A stretch of 12,724 bases of DNA from Elusimicrobiota bacterium (lineage in GTDB: Bacteria > Elusimicrobiota > Elusimicrobia > F11), in assembly GCA_022709485.1 (NCBI GenBank), contig JAKLIS010000015.1, positions 1 to 12,724 on the forward strand. The letters run 5' to 3'. The translations under genes were made by a program, and so were the position numbers. Positions 6,802 to 12,375 of this stretch are shown here, one piece after another. The notes beneath the pieces are model-generated. The model worked only from the letters and a program-made list of their open reading frames with translations. It made no database searches and was not told the origin of the DNA. The first letter of the stretch is position 1. Each line of letters starts with the position of its first letter.

Positions 6802-7862
6802 ACAAAAGGGCCGCCCAAGTGTTCGGTCCTTCAAGAGATTCGGACGGTATGGGGTGGAGCCTTTTCCAGATGGGCCAGATCTTGAGAGATCGGGGACAAA
6901 CCGTCAAAAGCTGGGAAACATTTCGGGAGGCTTTAAATTGCCACACGGATATCGAAAACCGGAAAGGCATCGGATGGGTGGAAAATGATTGGGGAAAAAC
7001 ATATTTAGAGCTCAGCAATTTTCCGCAAGCCCGGGAATGCTTAGTCAAAGCCAAAGTGATGGCGGAACAGCTCGATGAGGGCCCTTTGCGGGTGGAAACC
7101 TTAAAAAATATCGCCCGGCTTCATTTGGAAGAGGGATATCTTCAAAAGGCGTTTGAGCTCCTTAATGAGTCCATCTCTCTTTCGCCAAAAATCACGGCGC
7201 GGGAATCCGAAGCAGAGGGGTATTTGGAAAGAGCCCGGTATTATTTGATGATAGGGGAGAATAAAAGCGCGCGGTATTGGGTGAATGCCGCCGACAGCCT
7301 GATTGAAAAATGCGGACTTCAAATATTAAAACCCACGGTGGGGATTTTTATCGGCGAATGTTTGGCGGCGGAAAAAAAGTTCGATTCGGCCAAAATTGTT
7401 TTCGCCGATTCTTACAGCCTTGCCAAAAAATATCAACAAAGGAAAGCGAGGGTGGAAGCGCTTTTGGGTCTGGTTCAACTGGGAATCACGCATAAAAATT
7501 TCCCTCTGGCCAATACGTTTTTAGAACAGGCCGAATCCGAAGTGCGCCTGTTAAGCTCTCGGAAACTCAAAGCCAAGTTTCTTTTGGTGAAGGGATTATG
7601 GCTCTTGCGCGCACGGCAAAGTTTTGATAACAAATTTTTTAGCCAAGGATTGGATATCATTTCATCGGCGGGTTTAAACGTTTTTAAAAAGGTGGTTTTG
7701 GAATTAATGGTCAAAATTTATCAGGAACTAAATGTAGACCCCGATCTTTCCCGGGCGAAAATGGATCTCGCCACGCTTCGAGAAAAAGGCCCCGTGGATT
7801 TGCATCTTGTCCACCCTTCCGCCGAGACTCAGGTCAATTTCCCGGTCTCCCTCATCATTTAA
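6690..7862 (+). CDS. TPR-repeat protein, C-terminal part in the -1 frame
   Basis: This frame is open from 6660 and carries the continuation of the same TPR protein: ARAIFKEIDFKDRAGWCYLHEAAIKRIVGQDEAAELL (split here across one unit), then MGWSLFQMGQILRDRGQTVK, IGWVENDWGKTYLELSNFPQ, VETLKNIARLHLEEGYLQKA and less regular helical repeats to the end. The solenoid therefore extends over nearly all of the ~390 residues. If translated independently, a TTG at 6798 overlapping the upstream TGA (TTGA) would be the nominal start, but that would discard clear TPR sequence, so continuation by frameshift, or one ancestral unbroken gene, is preferred. The stop TAA at 7860-7862 abuts the ATG of the following gene, which implies an operon. 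Confidence 0.75.
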   Translation, partial: ARAIFKEIDFKDRAGWCYLHEAAIKRIVGQDEAAELLNKRAAQVFGPSRDSDGMGWSLFQMGQILRDRGQTVKSWETFREALNCHTDIENRKGIGWVENDWGKTYLELSNFPQARECLVKAKVMAEQLDEGPLRVETLKNIARLHLEEGYLQKAFELLNESISLSPKITARESEAEGYLERARYYLMIGENKSARYWVNAADSLIEKCGLQILKPTVGIFIGECLAAEKKFDSAKIVFADSYSLAKKYQQRKARVEALLGLVQLGITHKNFPLANTFLEQAESEVRLLSSRKLKAKFLLVKGLWLLRARQSFDNKFFSQGLDIISSAGLNVFKKVVLELMVKIYQELNVDPDLSRAKMDLATLREKGPVDLHLVHPSAETQVNFPVSLII

Positions 7863-8585
7863 ATGAAAATACTTAAATCAACTCGCCGTTCCGTTTCGCC
7901 TTTTGGCACCAGACCCGTTGAAAAAGACGCCTTTGACGATCTTTTATCGGTCATTCAAGACCGCTGTCCCGATTTGAAGCCCCAAGAATCCGCAACCCCT
8001 GTTTTATTCCAAGATTTTTATCTTGTTCCCGCCCTCATGCGCCGGGTGGCGGAAGCGCCCGCCAAAGACGCCCCTGAGCTCAAAGTTCTTTGTGATTATT
8101 TGCTTAAGCACGCTCTTGAGATAACGGCCGCGGGGCTTTTCGACGAGATGTTTAGCGCCATGAAATTCATCTTCAACCGAAAAACCGAGATTTTCATGAT
8201 AGATCATCACGATAAAACTCATTGCGAAAAAATGGGCTGGACGGACGAATACCGCGATATGGTTCTTTTTTCTGACGAGAGAGACATTTTGGTGGGCGGT
8301 TATTTTGAGCCGGCCACGCGGGAGAAACCCGGTCACTTTTCAGAATTTTTCCGGGAGTGGTCAGAAACGGAGAATTTGGATCGCGCACTCCATTTTTTGG
8401 ATTTCTCCGCCAAACTCTCCCGCTCAACTTTTGATTTTTATCTGTTGGGGTCCCATGCCGCGATTTCTCGCATCACCCGAAATAAGGAAATCATCCGAAG
8501 TCTTTTCCAAAAATGCCAACCGCTTGTAAAAAAAGCCAAATCCCCCACCTGGGAAAAAGATACCCGCGCGGCTTTGGGAATTTAG
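7863..8585 (+). CDS. Hypothetical protein, translationally coupled to the TPR gene
   Basis: A 240-residue soluble protein that I do not recognise. It has no signal peptide or membrane segment. The start follows the TPR stop directly (TAAATG) without its own Shine-Dalgarno, so expression probably depends on translation of the TPR gene. Visible features are a basic N-terminus (KILKSTRRSV), a mostly helical composition, a His/Asp cluster MIDHHDKTHCEKMGW near residues 117-131, and an acidic-aromatic middle section (DERDILVGGYFEP, HFSEFFREW). The clustered H, D and C residues might bind a metal, but no catalytic motif is recognisable. Gene order suggests a partner or effector of the TPR protein. 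It is the last gene of the plus-strand block and converges with the HEAT-repeat gene 38 bases downstream. Confidence 0.75.
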   Translation: MKILKSTRRSVSPFGTRPVEKDAFDDLLSVIQDRCPDLKPQESATPVLFQDFYLVPALMRRVAEAPAKDAPELKVLCDYLLKHALEITAAGLFDEMFSAMKFIFNRKTEIFMIDHHDKTHCEKMGWTDEYRDMVLFSDERDILVGGYFEPATREKPGHFSEFFREWSETENLDRALHFLDFSAKLSRSTFDFYLLGSHAAISRITRNKEIIRSLFQKCQPLVKKAKSPTWEKDTRAALGI

Positions 8586-8608
8586 AATAGGAATTATAAA
8601 GAGGAACT

Positions 8609-8632
8609 CCGGAAGTCCCGGTTTTATTTTTT
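8609..8632 (+). terminator. Weak hairpin plus T tract between convergent genes
   Basis: CCGG (8609-8612) and CCGG (8618-8621) enclose a 5-base loop, followed by TTTTATTTTTT (8622-8632). The T tract supports termination of the plus-strand operon, but the stem has only four pairs. The tract overlaps the last codons and stop of the minus-strand HEAT gene. Confidence 0.35.
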
Positions 8633-9625
8633 CGGAGCAGCAGACTTGGCTTTTTGAGCGGCGGCTTTCCGTTTTTCTTCTTCCCGGATGCGGTTTTGGA
8701 TTCCCTTGACGGCCAGATCCAGCTCGTGTTTCACGTCTCCATTTATCTCGGCGGCCAGGTGGTTTTTAAGGGAAGATATGTGGCCCGCTTTTCCGTGGTA
8801 GTGGAAATATTGGGCCGCGAAAAGCCGAACGACGGGATCGGCGGATTCCAGCTTATTCAAAACGGCCGATGAATTTTTATTAACAATCTCCTTCCCGATT
8901 TTCGCCCTTTCCTGAACAAAAGAACTTTTATCCTTCCCCAGGTAATCCATGGCGTCTCCAAAATCATTTTTTTTGGATTGAAGAGCAGCCATCGCCAGAG
9001 CGGTGACCCCCCGGATCTCTTCGTTGCTGTCCTGGGCTAATTTGACGAGTGTGGCAATGGCGTCGGCCTGGCGCAAAAGCCCCATTCCCACGATGGCTTT
9101 AAACCGAAGCGAAAAAACGGGATCCTCGGCGGCGGTTTTTTTAAGAAGGGGAAGCGCGGAGCTCGCGCGGAGCCGAATGAGAGAATCCAAAGCGGCAGAG
9201 CGAACCAAAAGACTTTTGTTTTCGCCGGCTTTGAGGAGCGCTTTGTTTTGACTTCTGATATCCAGCTGACCCAAGGCCCAGGCGGCGCGCTCCTTGACAA
9301 GAACGGGGGTGCCGGGATCGCTCAAAAATTTTGCCAATGCCAATTTCGTTTGGGTGTCGCGCTTTTTTCCTTGGACAGCTTTGTCGATCGATTCAGTGGT
9401 GGGCTCTAGCTTGGCGAAGAGGGGGGAGATAAACAGAATCGTCATTCCTGCGAAAGCAGGAATCCATGAAGAAAATAATTTTTTAATAAAAAGTTTGTTG
9501 CCTGGAATGGCCGCCCATGGGACCATTCTGGCTGGATTCCTGCTTTCGCAGGAATGACGAAACGCGCAGGAATGACGAAACGCGCAGGAATGACGAAACG
9601 CGCGTGAATGACGAATAATTTTCAT
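8624..9625 (-). CDS. HEAT-repeat protein, probably exported, with repeat-derived N-terminus
   Basis: A 333-residue protein. Residues ~85-310 are HEAT-like helical repeats (for example VLVKERAAWALGQLD, LLVRSAALDSLIRL, SLRFKAIVGMGLL, EIRGVTALAMAAL, VVRLFAAQYFHYHG), a solenoid for protein binding. The C-terminus is Lys/Ala-rich (about 310-333). The ATG at 9625 overlaps the recR stop (ATGA), supporting coupling. Residues ~5-62 are encoded by a palindromic repeat element and an 18-base tandem repeat, giving four RHS..AF units, CESRNP and WIPAFAGMT. The stretch KLFIKKLFSSWIPAFAGMTILFISPLFAK (two pieces, about residues 44-72) resembles a signal peptide with a possible cut after PLFA. An internal ATG at 9526 would give a cleaner signal peptide. 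Without the insert the start would read about MKIILFISPLFA. The function is unknown; the genetic link to recR may be only positional. Confidence 0.75.
   Translation of the reverse strand: MKIIRHSRAFRHSCAFRHSCAFRHSCESRNPARMVPWAAIPGNKLFIKKLFSSWIPAFAGMTILFISPLFAKLEPTTESIDKAVQGKKRDTQTKLALAKFLSDPGTPVLVKERAAWALGQLDIRSQNKALLKAGENKSLLVRSAALDSLIRLRASSALPLLKKTAAEDPVFSLRFKAIVGMGLLRQADAIATLVKLAQDSNEEIRGVTALAMAALQSKKNDFGDAMDYLGKDKSSFVQERAKIGKEIVNKNSSAVLNKLESADPVVRLFAAQYFHYHGKAGHISSLKNHLAAEINGDVKHELDLAVKGIQNRIREEEKRKAAAQKAKSAAPKK
9439..9560. repeat. Palindromic element with 28-base inverted repeats inside the HEAT gene
   Basis: Bases 9439-9466 and 9533-9560 are perfect inverted copies, enclosing 66 bases. 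Each arm is itself a hairpin: ATTCCTGC-gaaa-GCAGGAAT (9444-9463) and ATTCCTGC-tttc-GCAGGAAT (9536-9555). I recognise this as the dispersed bacterial repeat whose translations give SCESRNP and WIPAFAGMT. It looks like a MITE-style insertion or paired copies of a small palindrome, and it remains open in the HEAT-gene frame. Confidence 0.85.
9548..9617. repeat. 18-base tandem repeat in the 5' end of the HEAT gene
   Basis: Three identical 18-base units (9548-9565, 9566-9583, 9584-9601; GCAGGAATGACGAAACGC) are followed by a degenerate fourth copy (9602-9617). The period equals six codons, so the minus-strand product repeats RHSCAF. The unit begins in the right arm of the palindromic element, suggesting slippage expansion from its edge. 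Confidence 0.9.
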
Positions 9626-10209
9626 ACTTCCGTCCGGCCTTCGATGGCGCGTGAGATGGTGAGTTCATCGGCGTATTCGATGGCGAGTCCCGAAGGAAGA
9701 CCGTAGGCGAGCCGCGTGATTTTTTTCCCGAGCGGCTGGATAATCTGAGATAAATAGAGGGCGGTGGCTTCGCCTTCAACCGTGGGATTGGTGGCCAAAA
9801 TGACTTCTTCAATTCCCGACTCTTTGGCCAGGCGTTTAATAAGAGGTTCAATGCGAAGTTCCCGAGGCCCCACGCCGTCCAAGGGAGAGAGCGCTCCGCC
9901 CAATAGGTGGTAATGCCCCTTAAAAGCTCCCGATCTTTCCAGGGCTTCCAGATCTCCCATTTCTTCCACGACGCACAAAGATTTTTTTTCGCGGCCATTG
10001 TCGCCGCAGCGCCGGCACGTTTCTGTTTCGGCAAAAACCCCGCAATGAACGCAGCGCTGTAAATTTTTTTTCGCTTCCTCAACCGCTTTTAAGATGCCGG
10101 TGGTTTCATCGGATTTGAGAAGAAAAAGGGCAATCCGTTCCGCCATTTTGGGACCCACGCCCGGAAATTTCCGGATGGCCTGAACCAGATTTTCCCAATA
10201 CTTATTCAT
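9622..10209 (-). CDS. recR: Recombination mediator protein RecR
   Basis: RecR forms a ring with RecO (and RecF) that loads RecA onto SSB-covered gaps for recombinational repair. The 195 residues match the family length of ~198. In order there is a helix-hairpin-helix segment (FPGVGPKMAERIALFLL, 15-31), a C4 zinc motif (C53, C56, C65, C68 in CVHCGVFAETETCRRC), a Toprim domain starting CVVEEMGDLEALE (79-91) with LGGALSPLDGVGP (103-115), and a C-terminal YGLPSGLAIEYADELT (169-184) typical of RecR. The start is the ATG at 10209, which overlaps the dnaX stop by 8 bases (ATGAATAA); longer upstream starts lie inside dnaX and add unrelated sequence. The usual ybaB between dnaX and recR is absent. Its own stop overlaps the next start by 4 bases. 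Confidence 0.96.
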   Translation of the reverse strand: MNKYWENLVQAIRKFPGVGPKMAERIALFLLKSDETTGILKAVEEAKKNLQRCVHCGVFAETETCRRCGDNGREKKSLCVVEEMGDLEALERSGAFKGHYHLLGGALSPLDGVGPRELRIEPLIKRLAKESGIEEVILATNPTVEGEATALYLSQIIQPLGKKITRLAYGLPSGLAIEYADELTISRAIEGRTEV

Positions 10210-12025
10210 CTTTTTCCTTTTTGACGACGCCGGGGAAATGTTTGAGGACGCGGTGAATGTCTTCTCCGAGATTTTCGGGCGCCACTTCCCGGTAAAGTTT
10301 GGGGTGAAGCGGGGCCGCTTTCTCGTCTTCTTCAAAGGAGGCTGATTTTTTAGGCATTTTAGATTCGGCGGCTGCTTTTGAATCTTTCGGCCTTAAAGTG
10401 GAGTGGATTTGAACCGGCTTTCCCAAATGCGTGAGAAAGAACGCTTTCAAATAAGAATCAAAGCGCTGAGCCAGGTCTCGGCTGAAAACTTTATCAAAGG
10501 CGATTTGAAGTTTGCTGTCTTCCAGAACCACCTCCGCCTCTTCCAGGGCGGACGCCAACGATTGTTTTTCTTTGCCCATTTCTTGCATGAGACCGGGCCA
10601 CAGCGCATAAATATCGATGGGCGCCGGGTCCGCGACGGCAGCCTCAGGCGAAACGGCCGGCGCATTCGCCACCGAAACCGCTGGCGCTTTGACTGAAGTC
10701 TCAGGTTCCGCTTTTGTTTCGTTGGGGGAAATTGGGCCAGCTTTCCCCGAAAAGGTGTTCGCCGGAACGGTATTCACCGGAACGGTTTTGGCAGGTTCGG
10801 TTTTTACCGCGGGGGGCAGAGGCGCCGCCGGATTCCCGCCTGCCGGACGGGCAGGCCCGCTTGCCGGACGCGTGGGCAGGACTGCGGGGGAATGGCGGGC
10901 CGCGCCTGATTCCAGTTTTTCAATCCGCTCAACCAACTCCCGCGAACTTAAGACCTTTTGCGCGAGCCTCAAAGCGTAAATTTCAAAAACGGCGCGGGGC
11001 GCTTCAGATCGGCGCATTTCGTCCAACATTCGAGACAATAGCCGGATGTTTCTTTCCAATTCGGGGAAGTCAAAAACGGCGGATTCCTTTTTCATCGTGG
11101 AATAATCTTTGCTGAGCGGATCTTCCACGCCGGCTTTCGCCAAAAGAAGGTCGTGATAATAGTTCTGCAAATCCCGTCCAAGCTGCGTTAAATCAATGCC
11201 GTCTTTGATCATCTGGCCAATGGCGGTTAAAACCGGGACGGGGTCGGAATTTCGAATTTTTTGAATGAAATCCCGCACCACGTCTTTGGGCAAAAGGCCC
11301 AGAAGTTCGCGTAAAGTCTCGGAGGTGACGCCTTTGTCCGCATAGACCACCGCTTGGTCTAATAATGAGAGGGCGTCTCGAAGCGAGCCTTCCACAAACC
11401 TGACGATGTCGGATAATGACGACTCGTCGGCGCTGATTTTCTCTTCTTTGCAAATTCTTTTTAAATGGGCCAACAACTTTTCCGGCGGAATGGGTTTTAA
11501 GGCGAACCGCTGGCAGCGGGATAAAATGGGCGCGGGAATTTTTTGGGATTCGGTGGTGGCCATCATAAAAATCACATGCGCGGGCGGCTCTTCCAGAATT
11601 TTCAAAAGCGCGCCGAACGCGTCTTTGGTGATCTGATGGGCTTCGTCGATAATGAAAATCCGGTAGCGGCTTGAAGAAGGGGTGTATTTGGCGCTGTCCC
11701 GGAGTTCCCGAATTTGCTCGATGCCGCGGTTCGAGGCGCCGTCAATTTCAAGCACGTCTTCAATGGAGGAACCCTGACTGATGGACACGCAGGAATGGCA
11801 CTTTTGGCAGGGGTCGGTGGTGACGCCTTTTTCGCAGTTCAAGCATTTGGCGAGGATCCGGGCGATGGTGGTTTTCCCGATGCCGCGGGGGCCTGAAAAC
11901 ACGTAGGCGTGGGCCACGCGGGAGGCTTCAATGGCATTCACCAAAGTCTGCGCCACCGGCTCCTGGCCGACGATTTCTTTGAAATTTTGAGGTCTGAATT
12001 TTCGAGCGAGTACGATGTAGGACAT
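10202..12025 (-). CDS. dnaX: DNA polymerase III subunit gamma/tau
   Basis: DnaX is the AAA+ ATPase of the clamp loader that places the beta clamp at primed sites and, as tau, organises the replisome. In the 607-residue product (start MSYIVLARKFRP): Walker A GPRGIGKTT (45-53), zinc cysteines C64, C73, C76 and C79, Walker B IIDEAH (125-130), sensor 1 MATTE (155-159) and the SRC arginine-finger motif (169-171). Domains II-III reach about residue 370. Then comes a Pro/Ala/Thr linker (about 375-460) containing a 15-base tandem repeat and a GC palindrome, and a tau-like C-terminal domain (~470-607). The ATG at 12025 is preferred over one at 12046 because family members start at MSY. No A AAA AAG site for a gamma form was seen. 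It is first in the dnaX-recR-HEAT operon. Confidence 0.96.
   Translation of the reverse strand: MSYIVLARKFRPQNFKEIVGQEPVAQTLVNAIEASRVAHAYVFSGPRGIGKTTIARILAKCLNCEKGVTTDPCQKCHSCVSISQGSSIEDVLEIDGASNRGIEQIRELRDSAKYTPSSSRYRIFIIDEAHQITKDAFGALLKILEEPPAHVIFMMATTESQKIPAPILSRCQRFALKPIPPEKLLAHLKRICKEEKISADESSLSDIVRFVEGSLRDALSLLDQAVVYADKGVTSETLRELLGLLPKDVVRDFIQKIRNSDPVPVLTAIGQMIKDGIDLTQLGRDLQNYYHDLLLAKAGVEDPLSKDYSTMKKESAVFDFPELERNIRLLSRMLDEMRRSEAPRAVFEIYALRLAQKVLSSRELVERIEKLESGAARHSPAVLPTRPASGPARPAGGNPAAPLPPAVKTEPAKTVPVNTVPANTFSGKAGPISPNETKAEPETSVKAPAVSVANAPAVSPEAAVADPAPIDIYALWPGLMQEMGKEKQSLASALEEAEVVLEDSKLQIAFDKVFSRDLAQRFDSYLKAFFLTHLGKPVQIHSTLRPKDSKAAAESKMPKKSASFEEDEKAAPLHPKLYREVAPENLGEDIHRVLKHFPGVVKKEKDE
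10754..10798. repeat. Three 15-base tandem units in the dnaX linker
   Basis: Units at 10754-10768 (GGTGTTCGCCGGAAC), 10769-10783 (GGTATTCACCGGAAC) and 10784-10798 (GGTTTTGGCAGGTTC) encode pentapeptide variants on the minus strand (KTVPV, NTVPA, NTFSG). The period is a multiple of three, consistent with tolerated expansion of a disordered linker. Confidence 0.75.
10838..10856. repeat. GC palindrome embedded in the dnaX linker
   Basis: GCCTGCC (10838-10844) pairs with GGCAGGC (10850-10856) around GGACG. It shares the GCCTGCC/GGCAGG core with the palindrome at 4703-4722 and is followed by a related CTTGCCGGACG segment. In the protein it contributes the Arg/Pro/Gly/Ala stretch PASGPARPAGG. Confidence 0.6.
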
Positions 12026-12044
12026 AGCGTTTTGTAGAGGGCCC

Positions 12045-12073
12045 ATTTTAGTCTTTCGTCGGACGCTTGCCTA
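12045..12073 (-). promoter_or_regulatory. Candidate promoter for the dnaX-recR-HEAT operon
   Basis: Read on the minus strand, TAGGCA (12073-12068) and TAAAAT (12050-12045) are 17 bases apart, matching 4/6 and 5/6 of the sigma70 consensus. Transcription would start near 12038, just upstream of the ATG at 12025 and downstream of the alternative ATG at 12046, which favours the shorter start. A 6-pair hairpin, CGGACG (12060-12065) with CGTCCG (12076-12081), overlaps the -35 box. Confidence 0.35.
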
Positions 12074-12103
12074 GCCGTCCGTAAGTGCCCTCACCCGCCT
12101 TCG

Positions 12104-12169
12104 CCCTGCGGGCTACGGCGGGCAAGCCCAGCCCTCTCCCTGCGGGCACCGGCGGGCAAGCCCAGCCCT
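12104..12169. repeat. 34-base GC-rich tandem repeat, second copy interrupted by IS110
   Basis: Copy 1 occupies 12104-12137. Copy 2 starts at 12138 with only two mismatches and stops matching after 12169. Each copy contains CCCTGCGGGC, CGGCGGGCAAGCC and CAGCCCT. The context (CCCTCACCC at 12088-12096, then CAGCCCTCTCCC) is that of a dispersed REP-like palindromic repeat. In copy 1 the sequence CCCAGCCCTCTCCC (12127-12140) is intact; in copy 2 it is cut to CCCAGCCCT and followed by TGTATGTAC, so copy 2 is the insertion site. Confidence 0.85.
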
Positions 12170-12210
12170 TGTATGTACACTTTTACAGGTGATGCGGCTT
12201 GAATGTATGA

Positions 12211-12355
12211 TTTTCTGGTGTTACAGATCGACCCGCCCTTGACCCCTGCAACGGGAGTCCGTGGGAGAGCAAGAGTCGTAACACCAGGAAAGCTAATAGC
12301 CCGAACAGTTGATAGAACCTCCATCGGAGAGTTCAAATCGAATGCAAGGTTGGGC
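12211..12355 (+). ncRNA. Predicted IS110 bridge RNA with target- and donor-binding loops
   Basis: Bridge RNAs of IS110 elements pair with both target DNA and the element's own ends. The first stem here is 12211-12224 with 12278-12291 (14 pairs, one G-U; core CTGGTGTTAC/GTAACACCAG). It encloses a 53-base internal region with an inner hairpin at 12241-12259. The second stem is GCCCGA (12299-12304) with TTGGGC (12350-12355), enclosing the inner hairpin GAACCTCC-atc-GGAG-a-GTTC (12315-12334). Candidate guides are left target CCCGCCCT (12232-12239), right target GGGAGAG (12263-12269) and right donor ATGCAAGG (12342-12349). Transcript ends are not determined; a 5' portion probably extends into 12178-12210. 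Confidence 0.75.
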
Positions 12356-12364
12356 AGATAAAAA

Positions 12365-12370
12365 GGGAGA
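12365..12370 (+). promoter_or_regulatory. Shine-Dalgarno of the IS110 transposase
   Basis: GGGAGA lies 5 bases before the ATG at 12376 and fixes the transposase start. It follows the last predicted bridge-RNA stem by only nine bases, so RNA folding and transposase translation may interfere with each other. Confidence 0.65.
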
Positions 12371-12375
12371 AAACA

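Noticed and set aside
8586..8623. A small gene or RNA in the convergent gap
   Set aside because: The gap is only 38 bases and holds just a weak hairpin before a T tract.
9548..9617. CRISPR-like array
   Set aside because: The units are only 18 bases, contiguous and without spacers; it is a simple tandem repeat.
10210..10335. Longer recR start at 10335
   Set aside because: The extra 42 residues are the out-of-frame shadow of dnaX; family length and the N-terminal motif start at the ATG at 10209.
10335..10365. Possible gamma/tau frameshift site in dnaX (run of six A on the minus strand near 10345)
   Set aside because: The codons read CCT AAA AAA TCA, which is not X XXY YYZ because the first base is T; no A AAA AAG was found elsewhere in the gene.
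12026..12046. Upstream ATG at 12046 as the dnaX start (adds MGPLQNA)
   Set aside because: DnaX proteins start at MSY..LARK, matching the ATG at 12025, and a -10-like TAAAAT overlaps the upstream ATG.
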